Below, piece by piece: positions 16,545-24,411 of a DNA stretch of 64,000 nt. The translations under genes were made by a program, and so were the position numbers. The stretch's first letter is position 1. Every line of letters begins with the position of its first letter. The notes under the pieces are model-generated. The model was not told the DNA's origin. It was given only the letters and a program-made list of their open reading frames with translations, and did no database searches. This DNA comes from Poriferisodalis sp965203655 (lineage in GTDB: Bacteria > Actinomycetota > Acidimicrobiia > Acidimicrobiales > Poriferisodalaceae), in the NCBI RefSeq assembly GCF_965203655.1, contig NZ_CBDBDD010000009.1:620001-684000 (forward strand), given 5' to 3'.

Positions 16545-17617
16545 TGCGCAGTCCAAAAGACTTCTTCGCCCCGCTGGCGCTCGGGGCGCCTGCTCCGCTG
16601 CGCGAGATCCCCTTCCGGCCGGCTCGCATGATCCACTTCTTCGACCCGTCGAATGATCGGATGCGGGCCAAGGTGCCCGACATCGCCCCCACGGTGGACG
16701 TGTTGCTCGGCAACCTCGAAGACGCCGTGTCGGCCGACAGCAAGGACGCCGCCCGCGCCGGGTTGATCGAGGTAGGCAAGGCGTGGGAGCGCGGCCACAC
16801 CCAGCTCTGGACCAGGGTGAACAGCCTCGACTCGCCGTGGTTTCTCGACGACGTGTGGGCGCTGTGCCACGAGATCGGCGACAAGCTCGACGTGATCATG
16901 GTGCCGAAGGTGGAGGGCCCGGAGGACATCCACTACGTGGACCGGTTGCTGGCTCAGCTTGAAGCCCGGGTGGGCATCGAGCAGCCGCTGCTGGTGCACG
17001 CGATCCTCGAGACCGCCCGCGGCGTGGCCAACGTGGAGTCGATCTGCCTGGCCAGCCCTCGCATGCAGGGCCTGTCGCTCGGGCCGGCCGACCTGGCTGC
17101 CGACCGTCGCATGAAGACCACCCGGGTGGGCGGTGGGCACCCCGGCTACCTGGTGCGCACTGATCCGGTGCCCGAGGGCGACGGCGCAGACGCAGGCGAC
17201 ATGGCACGCACTGCCTTCCAGCAGGACCTGTGGCACTACACGCTGGCGCGCATGGTGGACGCCTGCGGCACTGCCGGGATCCTGCCCTACTACGGGCCGT
17301 TCGGCGACATCGCCGACCCCGTCGGCTGCGAGGACCAATTCCGCAACGCCTATCTGCTGGGTTGCGTGGGCGCGTGGAGCCTGCACCCCAGCCAGATCGC
17401 CATTGCCAAGCGGGTCTTCAGCCCCGAGCCCGCCGAAGTGGCGTGGGCGCAACGGGTGGTGACCGAGATGGGCGACGGCACCGGCGCCGTGATGATCGAC
17501 GGCAAGATGCAGGACGATGCCACGGTGAAGCAGTGCCGGGTGGTGCTGCAGCTCGCTCGTGACCTGTCGGCGGCCGATCCTGAGCTGGCCGCCGCCTACG
17601 GGCTCGAGACCGCCTGA
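16544..17617 (+). CDS. L-malyl-CoA/beta-methylmalyl-CoA lyase-like protein (HpcH/HpaI-CitE family)
   Basis: 357 aa. It belongs to the CitE-like TIM-barrel superfamily: NLEDAVSADSK, TRVNSLDSPWFLDDV, DVIMVPKVEG, AILETARGVANVESI (metal-binding Glu), LSLGPADLAADRRMKT (metal-binding Asp) and AWSLHPSQIAIAKRVF. The LGPADLA and PYYGPFGDI blocks resemble Mcl1 of the ethylmalonyl-CoA pathway, which cleaves beta-methylmalyl-CoA to glyoxylate plus propionyl-CoA and handles malyl-CoA. The gene starts inside the sufB stop codon, and a second CitE-like gene follows. A citramalyl-CoA lyase role is a possible alternative. Confidence 0.82.
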   Translation: MRSPKDFFAPLALGAPAPLREIPFRPARMIHFFDPSNDRMRAKVPDIAPTVDVLLGNLEDAVSADSKDAARAGLIEVGKAWERGHTQLWTRVNSLDSPWFLDDVWALCHEIGDKLDVIMVPKVEGPEDIHYVDRLLAQLEARVGIEQPLLVHAILETARGVANVESICLASPRMQGLSLGPADLAADRRMKTTRVGGGHPGYLVRTDPVPEGDGADAGDMARTAFQQDLWHYTLARMVDACGTAGILPYYGPFGDIADPVGCEDQFRNAYLLGCVGAWSLHPSQIAIAKRVFSPEPAEVAWAQRVVTEMGDGTGAVMIDGKMQDDATVKQCRVVLQLARDLSAADPELAAAYGLETA

Positions 17618-17634
17618 GAAGGTCTGGACGCCAT

Positions 17635-18510
17635 ATGAGCGCTGCTGCCGCCAGCCCCCGTCCGCGCCGATCGGTGCTCTACATGCCGGCGGCGAACGCC
17701 CGGGCGCTGGAGAAGGCCAAGAGCATCGGCGCCGACGCACTCATCTTCGATCTCGAGGATGCGGTGGCGCCCGATGCCAAGGAAGCCGCCCGCGAGGGCG
17801 CGTGCGCCGCCGCATCATCGGGCGAATACGGCTACCGCGAGCTGACCATCCGCTGCAACGGGCTCGACACCCCGTGGGGTCGCGACGACATCAGGGCCGC
17901 GGGTGCAGCAGCTCCCTCGGCCGTCGTCATCCCCAAGGTGTCGAGCGCCGCACATCTCGCTGCCGTGTCCGATCTGCTGGACACCGCGGGCGCCCCCGAC
18001 TCGGTGCGCATCTGGGCCATGATCGAGACACCTGCGGGCATCGCCCATGCCCGCGAGATCGCCGGCTTCGAGCGAACCGAAGCGGTCGTCATGGGCACCA
18101 ACGACATGGCCAAGGAACTGCACGCCACCATCACGCCCGACCGGGCAGCGCTGGTGCCGCACCTCGCGACATGCTTGGTGGCTGCCCGGGAGGCCGGCGT
18201 CACCGCCCTCGACGGCGTCTACAACGACATTCGCGATGCCGACGGGTTCGCGGCCGTGTGCCGCCAAGGCGCCGACCTGGGCTTCGACGGCAAGACGCTC
18301 ATCCACCCCAGCCAGGTCGACCCCGCCAACGGAGCCTTCTCGCCGAGCCTCGACGAGCTCGATTTCCACCGCCAGGTGATCGAGGCATTCGAGGCGGCGG
18401 TGGCAGATGGCCGTGGGGTGGTGACCGTAGACGGCAAGATGGTTGAGAATCTTCATGTTGACGAGGCTCGGCGGGCCATAGCGCTGGCCGAGGCGATTTC
18501 GCAGCGCTGA
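17635..18510 (+). CDS. (3S)-malyl-CoA thioesterase-like protein (Mcl2 type, HpcH/HpaI-CitE family)
   Basis: 291 aa, shorter than the gene before it and only distantly similar. RSVLYMPAANARALEKAKSI, LIFDLEDAVAPDAKE, IRCNGLDTPWGRDD, WAMIETPAGIAHA, VVMGTNDMAKEL, LGFDGKTLIHPSQ and DGKMVENLHVDEAR correspond closely, from memory, to Mcl2 of Rhodobacter sphaeroides, which hydrolyses (3S)-malyl-CoA to malate and CoA after malyl-CoA synthesis by Mcl1. Having both types side by side supports a complete glyoxylate-to-malate exit from the ethylmalonyl-CoA pathway. A citrate lyase beta-like role is less likely because no citF/citD genes are near. Confidence 0.82.
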   Translation: MSAAAASPRPRRSVLYMPAANARALEKAKSIGADALIFDLEDAVAPDAKEAAREGACAAASSGEYGYRELTIRCNGLDTPWGRDDIRAAGAAAPSAVVIPKVSSAAHLAAVSDLLDTAGAPDSVRIWAMIETPAGIAHAREIAGFERTEAVVMGTNDMAKELHATITPDRAALVPHLATCLVAAREAGVTALDGVYNDIRDADGFAAVCRQGADLGFDGKTLIHPSQVDPANGAFSPSLDELDFHRQVIEAFEAAVADGRGVVTVDGKMVENLHVDEARRAIALAEAISQR

Positions 18511-18524
18511 AGGAGGCGACTGCC

Positions 18525-18938
18525 ATGCCGATGCGGACGAACTGTCGCCACTACGAGAGCCGGTCCTACCCCAACGGCGACACCGTGCGAAAGTGCAACC
18601 TCGACTTGGCCCCCGAGGCCCCGTGGCGCTGCCCCGAAGACTGTCCGTCGTATTCGCCTCGACGGCTTGACGCCGGCTGGCAGCACGGCTCGCTGGGTGT
18701 GCGTAACTTCGCCACCGAGCCCGAAAGCATCGGCGTGGATGAATCCATCGGCGACCTTCTCGACGCTGCCGAGGACATCCTGAACGAGGCCGGTCCGCGA
18801 ATCCTCGAAGAGGTTGCCGCAGAGCAGTCCCGGCGCAAGGGCATCCGCATCAGGTCCAAGAATCGCAAGGCTGCCCGCAAGGCAAAGCGTGTGAAGCGTC
18901 GTGCGGACCGCGACGATCGCAAGGACGGCGAGGTCTGA
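18525..18938 (+). CDS. Small cysteine-rich, Lys/Arg-tailed protein of the suf operon, unknown function
   Basis: 137 aa, not recognised. The N-terminal 40 residues hold CRHYESRSY (Cys7, His9), KCNLD (Cys24) and WRCPEDCPSY (Cys36, Cys40), a pattern that could bind zinc or an Fe-S cluster. The middle is acidic and helical (DESIGDLLDAAEDILNEAG); the last 35 residues are strongly basic (RRKGIRIRSKNRKAARKAKR), suggesting nucleic-acid or membrane-surface binding. A strong AAGGAGG precedes the ATG, 14 bases after the preceding stop. Its place between malyl-CoA lyase genes and sufD makes an Fe-S or RNA-linked role a guess only. Confidence 0.78.
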   Translation: MPMRTNCRHYESRSYPNGDTVRKCNLDLAPEAPWRCPEDCPSYSPRRLDAGWQHGSLGVRNFATEPESIGVDESIGDLLDAAEDILNEAGPRILEEVAAEQSRRKGIRIRSKNRKAARKAKRVKRRADRDDRKDGEV

Positions 18939-18949
18939 GCACGGTTCGG

Positions 18950-18985
18950 AGCGGGCCGCTCCGGCCCGCTAGGCCCTGACGGGCC
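18950..18985 (+). terminator. Tandem GC hairpins upstream of sufD
   Basis: AGCGGGCC/GGCCCGCT (18950-18970, 8 bp, five-base loop) is followed by GGCCC/GGGCC (18972-18985). With no U-tract and a fresh -10 element just downstream, these may end or attenuate the sufB transcript. Confidence 0.4.
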
Positions 18986-18990
18986 GCCGG

Positions 18991-18996
18991 TAGCCT
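18991..18996 (+). promoter_or_regulatory. -10 element, leaderless sufD
   Basis: TAGCCT, seven bases before the GTG of sufD, suggesting an internal promoter that lets sufD-Rieske-sufC be made apart from sufB. Confidence 0.5.
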
Positions 18997-19003
18997 CCGC
19001 AGC

Positions 19004-20254
19004 GTGTTCAGCCCCGACCTCGTCGACGCGCTCGACGGTTCCGACGCGTTGGCCAAGCGGCGCCGCGCGGCAGCGGATCGGGCAGTCGCGACGGGCCAGC
19101 CGTCGTTCACCGAAGAGGTGTGGCGCTACACCCCGATCGACGATCTCGACCCAGCGCGATATGCGTTTGCCGCGCCGGGCGGCGTTGCGGGGCCCGCTGG
19201 CTTGATGAGCGGCGTCGACGACGGCGCCGCAGCGGTCGTACACATCTCCAACGGAGCGGTCGTCGATGTGTCGGTGCGGGCCGACGGCGTCCGCGTCGAC
19301 ACGCTCGGCAACGGAGCCGACGACCTGATCGGCACGGTGGCGCCCGAGGGGCCGGATGTGTTCGGCGACTGGAACCTCGCGCTCGCCTCGGCTCCGGTGG
19401 TGGTCAGCATCGATCCGAATGCCGTGGTCACGGAACCGATCGTGGTGCACGTCCATACCGATGTCGAGGGGCTGGCATGGTTCCCGCGGCTTGTCGTGAT
19501 GGCCGGCCGCACCAGCCAGGCCACGGTGATCGAGCATCACACCGGTGGTGACGCACTGGCGCTGATCAGCCCGTTGACCGAGCTGAGCGTGGGTGATGGT
19601 GCACACCTCGGTCACGTCACGGTGCAGGAGCTGGGCGAGGCCGCCTGGCAGATCGCCAACCTCTGCTCGGACGTCGGCCGCGACGCCAATTTGCGGATCG
19701 GTCATGTGGCGATGGGCGGCGACTACGCACGGGCCCGCATCGGAACCGACATGACCGGCCGGGGCGGCCACAGCGAGATCGACGCCGTGTACTTCGGCCG
19801 TGGCACCTCCACGCTCGACTTCCGCACGTTCCAGACCCACGTCGCGCCGCACACCACATCTGCCCTGCTGTTCAAGGGGGCGGTCGATGACTACGCCCGG
19901 GCCGTCTACACCGGGCTGATCCGCATCGAAGCCGACGCCTCGAACGTCATGGCCGATCAGACCAACCGGAACCTGAAGCTGTCCCCGAATGCGTGGGCTG
20001 AGTCGGTGCCGAACCTGGAGATCGAGAACAGCGACGTGCAGTGCAGCCACGCCTCGTCGATCGGTCCGGTCGACGCCGACCAGCGCTTCTACCTTGAGAG
20101 CCGGGGCGTGCCCACCGACGTGGCCGAGGCACTTGTGGTGCGCGGGTTCTTCGACGAAGTGCTCGATGCGCTGCCGTCTGAGCAGATCTCGGCATCGGTG
20201 CGCCAGCGCATCGACGAGCTGGTGTCCGACGCCGACTTCACGGCGGCGCTGTGA
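19004..20254 (+). CDS. sufD: Fe-S cluster assembly protein SufD
   Basis: 416 aa. N-terminal helical part (RRRAAADRAV, then EEVWRYTPIDDLDPARY) followed by the SufBD beta-helix: HTGGDALALISPLTEL, ANLCSDVGRDANLRIGHV, YFGRGTSTLDFRTFQTHVAPHT, and SDVQCSHASSIGPVDADQRFYLESRGVP near the end, where the Cys-x-His pair matches the SufD iron-binding region. It pairs with SufB and SufC in the assembly complex. The stop TGA overlaps the ATG of the first of two mini-ORFs (see 20254-20311). Confidence 0.96.
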   Translation: MFSPDLVDALDGSDALAKRRRAAADRAVATGQPSFTEEVWRYTPIDDLDPARYAFAAPGGVAGPAGLMSGVDDGAAAVVHISNGAVVDVSVRADGVRVDTLGNGADDLIGTVAPEGPDVFGDWNLALASAPVVVSIDPNAVVTEPIVVHVHTDVEGLAWFPRLVVMAGRTSQATVIEHHTGGDALALISPLTELSVGDGAHLGHVTVQELGEAAWQIANLCSDVGRDANLRIGHVAMGGDYARARIGTDMTGRGGHSEIDAVYFGRGTSTLDFRTFQTHVAPHTTSALLFKGAVDDYARAVYTGLIRIEADASNVMADQTNRNLKLSPNAWAESVPNLEIENSDVQCSHASSIGPVDADQRFYLESRGVPTDVAEALVVRGFFDEVLDALPSEQISASVRQRIDELVSDADFTAAL

Positions 20255-20311
20255 TGAGCTCGACCGCCATGAAGGCGGTGCGATGAGCTCGACCGCCATG
20301 GAAGCGGTGCG
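20254..20311 (+). repeat. Twin 29-bp direct repeats encoding two overlapping 10-codon mini-ORFs
   Basis: Units 20254-20282 and 20283-20311 differ at two of 29 bases; the next gene begins with a diverged third copy of the first bases (ATGAGC). Each unit starts an 11-codon ORF including stop: MSSTAMKAVR (20254-20286) and MSSTAMEAVR (20283-20315). The ATG of unit one overlaps the sufD stop, each mini-ORF stop overlaps the next ATG as ATGA, and the last overlap delivers ribosomes to the Rieske gene start at 20312. Unit one also folds (ACCGCC-ATGAA-GGCGGT). A duplication of the start region is the simplest origin; a re-initiation relay is a possible function. Confidence 0.8.
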
Positions 20312-20644
20312 ATGAGCACAGCTGGCGATACCCGCACTGTCGTGCTGTGCCAGCGCGACGACGTGCCCGACGGCGAGGCCCGCCGCTTCGATGTCGACGA
20401 TCACCGCATCGCGCTCGCACGCATCGGCGACGACTTCTACGCCATCGGTGACCAGTGCAGCCACCAGAACTACTCGCTGGCCGACGGCTGGGTGTGGCCC
20501 GACGAGTGCGCGCTGGAATGCCCCCAGCACTCGTCGAGCTTCGACCTGCGAACGGGCCGACCGAACTGCTTCCCCGCCACCCAGCCGGTGCCGGTGTATG
20601 AGATTCGCACTGGCGACGACGGCGTGGCGGTGGTGCTGCCATGA
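20312..20644 (+). CDS. Rieske-type [2Fe-2S] ferredoxin of the suf operon
   Basis: 110 aa. The Rieske ligands are intact: Cys49-x-His51 (DQCSHQN) and Cys70-x2-His73 (ECPQHSS). The protein is the size of the ferredoxin subunit of non-heme iron oxygenases, but no oxygenase gene is near. In actinobacterial suf operons a protein like this commonly sits between sufD and sufC, where it may supply electrons for cluster assembly (inferred). Start and stop both overlap neighbours as ATGA, so it is tightly coupled. Confidence 0.93.
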   Translation: MSTAGDTRTVVLCQRDDVPDGEARRFDVDDHRIALARIGDDFYAIGDQCSHQNYSLADGWVWPDECALECPQHSSSFDLRTGRPNCFPATQPVPVYEIRTGDDGVAVVLP

Positions 20645-21540
20645 GCGCTCCGACCGCCCAGGCCGCGCACACGCTGCGCATCGAAGGACTGCACGCATCG
20701 GCGGGCGACACCGAGATCCTCCAAGGCGTGGATCTCGAAGTGTCCTCCGGACGAGTGCACGCGGTCATGGGGCCGAACGGCTCGGGCAAGAGCACGCTCG
20801 CGCACGTCGTGATGGGACGCCCCGGCTACGAGGTCACTGCCGGATCGGTCACCCTCGACGGCGTCGACGTGCTGAGCCTAGCGCCCTGGGAGCGGGCGCA
20901 GGCCGGGCTCTTCCTGGCCATGCAGCATCCGACCGAGGTGCCCGGCGTGTCGGCTGCCCAGGCACTGGCCGAGGCGCTTGCGCTGCGGGCCGGCGACGAC
21001 AGCCCGAGTGCTGAGCATCTTGAGCGCACCCGCAGCCTGCTCGAAGCCGAGGCGGCCGCTGTCGGGCTGAAGGCCGAGCTGGTGGCGCGGCCGCTGAATG
21101 TCGACATGTCGGGCGGCGAGAAGAAGCGCAACGAGACCGTGCAGCTCGCCGTGCTGCAGCCCCGCATTGCCATCCTCGACGAGATCGACAGCGGCCTCGA
21201 CATCGACGCGCTGCGCGCCTGCGCCAACCGCATCGAGGCCCTCACCGAGGCGGGCTTGGGCGTGCTGGCCATCACGCACTTCACCCGCGTGCTGGAGTAC
21301 CTCCGGCCCGACGAGGTCCATGTGATCGTGGATGGCCGCATCGTCGACTCAGGCGGGCCCGAGCTGGCCGAGGCGCTTGAAGCGGACGGCTACACGCCCT
21401 ACCTGCCCGAAGAGCCCGATGCCGGCGTGGCAGTGTCCATCGGCGGGCTCGGCAGCGCCCCGGCTGTAGGAACGGGGGCGTCTGCTCCGGACGATCCATT
21501 TGCCGATCCCTGGGCAGACCCGCTCGACGAGTTGGGCTGA
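20641..21540 (+). CDS. sufC: SufC ATPase (first paralogue, with C-terminal extension)
   Basis: 299 aa. ABC ATPase with Walker A GPNGSGKS, SufC-type signature VDMSGGEKKRNETVQ and Walker B IAILDEIDSGLDIDALR. It energises SufBC2D. It is about 35 residues longer than the paralogue at 25.7-26.4 kb, owing to a Gly/Pro/Asp-rich tail after PYLPEEPDAG. It also diverges between Walker A and signature (AAQALAEALALRAGDD instead of the usual NFLRQAV-type segment). ATGA overlap with the Rieske gene. With two SufC copies, this one probably pairs with the SufB/SufD made beside it. Confidence 0.93.
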   Translation: MSAPTAQAAHTLRIEGLHASAGDTEILQGVDLEVSSGRVHAVMGPNGSGKSTLAHVVMGRPGYEVTAGSVTLDGVDVLSLAPWERAQAGLFLAMQHPTEVPGVSAAQALAEALALRAGDDSPSAEHLERTRSLLEAEAAAVGLKAELVARPLNVDMSGGEKKRNETVQLAVLQPRIAILDEIDSGLDIDALRACANRIEALTEAGLGVLAITHFTRVLEYLRPDEVHVIVDGRIVDSGGPELAEALEADGYTPYLPEEPDAGVAVSIGGLGSAPAVGTGASAPDDPFADPWADPLDELG

Positions 21541-21653
21541 GCGCAGCTGAGTATCGCTTGGCGCCTGCCCTCGACGACCGCGCATATTGATCTTTCGATG
21601 TACGCGCCGGTTGGTGTTGACTGGGCAAGGGGAAACCTGGGGAGGGTGATCCG

Positions 21654-21950
21654 ATGGCACGAGAGCTGTTGACGCAGGACGAACTGAGCGAACTCGCCGC
21701 CGAGCTCGGAGCCTGGGAGGTGTCGGGCAGCGAGCTGCGCCGCACCCTCCGCTTCGGGAACTTCGTGGAGGCGTTCGGCTTCATGGCCGCCGCCGCATTG
21801 GTGGCCGAGAAGATGGACCACCACCCCAACTGGTCGAACGTGTACAGCACGGTGGAGGTCGCACTGAACACGCACGACCGCGGCGGCGTGACCGAGCTGG
21901 ATGCCGCTCTGGCTCGTGCGATGGACGGCCTAGCAGGCGCCGCGGGCTGA
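21654..21950 (+). CDS. Pterin-4a-carbinolamine dehydratase
   Basis: 98 aa, full length for the family. It ends with the active-site pattern KMDHHPNWSNVYSTVEVALNTHDRGGVTELD, containing the paired histidines and later His and Asp that dehydrate 4a-hydroxytetrahydrobiopterin. No aromatic amino-acid hydroxylase is in the window, so it may act on other pterins such as those linked to the molybdenum cofactor. A clear GGGGAGGG precedes the ATG. Eleven bases separate it from the Nudix gene. Confidence 0.93.
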   Translation: MARELLTQDELSELAAELGAWEVSGSELRRTLRFGNFVEAFGFMAAAALVAEKMDHHPNWSNVYSTVEVALNTHDRGGVTELDAALARAMDGLAGAAG

Positions 21951-21960
21951 CCGCCACTCG

Positions 21961-22515
21961 ATGCGACTGCCACGCCTCCAGCGGCGCGCCAAACCGGACC
22001 GCTCCGAGCGTCCGGCGCCCGCGCCCGTCGTGGAGGGAACGGTCGAGTCGAAACCGGGCGTGCGACGGATGCTGCACCAGCTCTTCGAGTTCTGGGTGCG
22101 GCTGCGACCTGCGAGAGTCACGCTCGGCGTGCGCGGTCTGGTCGTGGACCACAAGGGCCGCGTCTGCCTGGTGCGGCACACCTACCGGGACGGCTGGTTC
22201 CTGCCCGGCGGCGGCGTCAAGACCCGCGAGGCGCTGGTGGAGGCGGTGGCGCGGGAGCTGCGCGAGGAAACCGGCGTCGTCGTGGCCGAGACGCCCCAGA
22301 ACGTGCTCGGCGTGTATTCCTCACGCCACGGCAACCGCAGCGACCACATCGTGGTGTTCGTGGTGACCGACTGGCGTGTCGAGGAGTCGGTCTCGCCCGA
22401 GATCGCCGAGGTGGCCTTCTTCCCACCCGGCGAACTGCCGCCCGGCACCACGCCGGGCACCTCACGCCGCATCTCCGAATGGATGACAGGAGTCCCCCCC
22501 GGCCACCGCTGGTAG
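21961..22515 (+). CDS. Nudix hydrolase
   Basis: 184 aa. A Nudix box is complete: GGGVKTREALVEAVARELREETG fits G-x5-E-x7-RE-x2-EE-x-G, which binds Mg and hydrolyses a nucleoside diphosphate linked to another moiety. An N-terminal 55-residue stretch (basic, then VRRMLHQLFEFWVRLRP) is likely membrane- or protein-interacting. Cannot be assigned to a particular substrate. Probably co-transcribed with the pterin dehydratase. Confidence 0.9.
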   Translation: MRLPRLQRRAKPDRSERPAPAPVVEGTVESKPGVRRMLHQLFEFWVRLRPARVTLGVRGLVVDHKGRVCLVRHTYRDGWFLPGGGVKTREALVEAVARELREETGVVVAETPQNVLGVYSSRHGNRSDHIVVFVVTDWRVEESVSPEIAEVAFFPPGELPPGTTPGTSRRISEWMTGVPPGHRW

Positions 22516-22538
22516 CGCCGTTGGCCTCCGCCGGACTG

Positions 22539-23733
22539 CTAGAGGCGGGGGGTGCGGGGTGGGTGGCCCATGAGGATGCGGCCGTAGGCCTCAAGGGCCG
22601 GGTCGAGGGCCGTGATGGCGTGCATGTTGATGGCTTGCAGATCGGCTTGGAGGCGGCCGATCCGGTTGGAGTCGCGCACGCCGCGGCCTCCGGTGGCGAG
22701 GTAGAGCGTCTGGACGGCTTCGAGGCAGCGGCGGACGGCGTATGCGCAGTCGAGCCGGACCCTCGCCCGCAGCGACAGCTCCAGGGCCTCATCTTTGAGC
22801 GCAGCGTCGATGAGCAGCTCTGCAGTGCGGCGCATCAGCAGCTCGCCCTGGTCGACGAGCGCGTGGGCTTCGGCGAACTGGCGGTGTGTGAGCGGCCAGT
22901 CGGTCTGCAGCACGTCGACATGGCTGATGACCTTGCCGTCGACCTCTTCGGCGAATGCGGACAGTGACGCGCGTGCAGCGCCCAGGGCCGGCGGCACCAG
23001 CGCATAGGCCAGCGTCGGCATGAGCGAGCTGCGCTGGATCCAGCCGACGTTGCGGGCCATGCCAGGCGTTTCGCCTGACGCCAGCACGTCACCGCGGATG
23101 AACCGGTGCTCGGGTACAAATGCGTCCTTCACCACGAGGCTGCTGCTGCCGGTGGCCCGCAGCCCGTTGGCGTGCCAGTCGTCGAGCGCTGAGACATCCT
23201 CGGCCGGCAGCACGAACATGCCCGAGACCTGCCCGTCGCCGTCGGGGGATGGGAAGTGGCCTCCCAGGATGACCCAGCCGGCGTGATCGATGCCCGAGCC
23301 GAACGGCCAGAAGCCGCTCAGCATCCAGCCGCCGTCGACGGGGGTGGCGTCGCCCCGGTCGACCAGCACACCGGCCACGTAGATGTCGGGCCCGTTGCCG
23401 TAGATCTCTTCCTGGCACTCATCGGGCCAGTGGCCCACCAGCCAGGCGTGCGCGTTGCCGACGCATGAGTGCCACGCCGTTGACGGGCAGCCTTCAGCGA
23501 GCGCCGCATTCGCTTCGAGGTAGGTGATCCAATCGAGCTCCTGGCCGCCGTTGGCGCTCGGCTGGCCGATCGTCAGCAGCTCGGCGCCCCGCAGAGCGTC
23601 GATGACGTCGGGTTCCACCCGACGAGCCCACGGGTCGGCCGCCGCGCGCAGCCAGTTTCGGGGCGAGCTGGCGCGCCCGCTCGACGAGTTCGGCACGTCG
23701 GCCAGCCTCCTCAGCCACGGCAGACCACTGCAA
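22539..23733 (-). CDS. Flavin-dependent monooxygenase of the acyl-CoA dehydrogenase fold (HsaA/DszC-like), apparent N-terminal frameshift
   Basis: The main frame gives about 360 residues of a class D flavin monooxygenase: GQPSANGGQELDWITYLE, ALAEGCPSTAWHSCVGNAHAW, VDGGWMLSGFWPFGSGIDHA, ATGSSSLVVKDAFVPEHRF. The expected first helix (SAVAEEAGRRAELVERARQ) is in another frame that starts at TTG 23733. Joining the frames requires dropping about one base in the GC-rich tract near 23640-23650. Without that, only GTG starts inside the conserved region remain and about 40 residues would be lost. Such enzymes use reduced flavin from a separate reductase to hydroxylate an aromatic or heteroatom substrate. 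Either a recent pseudogene or a sequencing error. Confidence 0.75.
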
Positions 23734-23880
23734 CAGAGGTTGTTCGGCTGCCTGATCGAGCCATAGGCCATGCCTTCCCTCGCGACCGGATTCGATATTC
23801 GTATCGGCCTAGCAAGTGTTGCCGATCAGATTGAGCCGATGCAGCGCAGCAGTCAGCGGATCAGCCGCAGCTTCCCGATG

Positions 23881-24381
23881 TCAACTTGCTTCGACCGTCT
23901 CGTCGAGGCCGGTGGCGAGCGCGTTCCAGCCGAGGGTGGCGCACTTGATGCGCACGGGGAACTTCACCACGCCCCGCAAGGCCTCCAGATCGCCTAGCCG
24001 CAGAGCGCCGTCGGTCGAGCCGTCTGACTCACCGGCTCCGTCGAGCGCTTCGCTGCCGTCGCCGCCGATCGATTCCTCGTGGATCGACATCATGGCCTTG
24101 AAGGACCGCGTCAGATCGCGGATCTCATCGATGGTCTTGCCGATCACCGCAGCGGACATCATCGACGCCGAGGCCTGGCTGATCGAGCAGCCGTACCCGC
24201 CGACACGCAGGTCGGTCACCACGTCGCCGTCCATCTCGAAGGTCAGCACCACCTCGTCGCCGCACAGCGGGTTGAAGCCCTCGCTGCGGCGTGCCGGCGG
24301 GCATTCGAGCTGGCCGCGATTGCGCGGGTTCCGGTAATGGTCGAGGATGATCTCCCGGTACAGATCTTCGAGCCCAGCCAT
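23881..24381 (-). CDS. sufU: SufU, Fe-S assembly sulfurtransferase
   Basis: 166 aa. The zinc-site residues are present: Cys40 and Asp42 (NPLCGDE), Cys65 (GYGCSISQASASMM) and Cys147 (RIKCATLGWNAL). In Gram-positive bacteria SufU accepts persulfide sulfur from SufS and passes it to SufB. An acidic, Gly/Ser-rich insertion at residues 103-126 is longer than I expect for the family. Last gene of the minus-strand operon sufC2-sufS-sufU, 30 bases after sufS. Confidence 0.95.
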   Translation of the reverse strand: MAGLEDLYREIILDHYRNPRNRGQLECPPARRSEGFNPLCGDEVVLTFEMDGDVVTDLRVGGYGCSISQASASMMSAAVIGKTIDEIRDLTRSFKAMMSIHEESIGGDGSEALDGAGESDGSTDGALRLGDLEALRGVVKFPVRIKCATLGWNALATGLDETVEAS

Positions 24382-24411
24382 TGGATCCTGTCTCGCCCCG
24401 GTCCGTTGCCT

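Noticed and set aside
20254..20311. CRISPR repeats
   Set aside because: Two adjacent copies with no spacer, each forming a mini-ORF.
18566..20698. Long antisense reading frame opposite sufD
   Set aside because: sufD and its neighbours have conserved motifs; the antisense frame lacks any and has no start or ribosome site.
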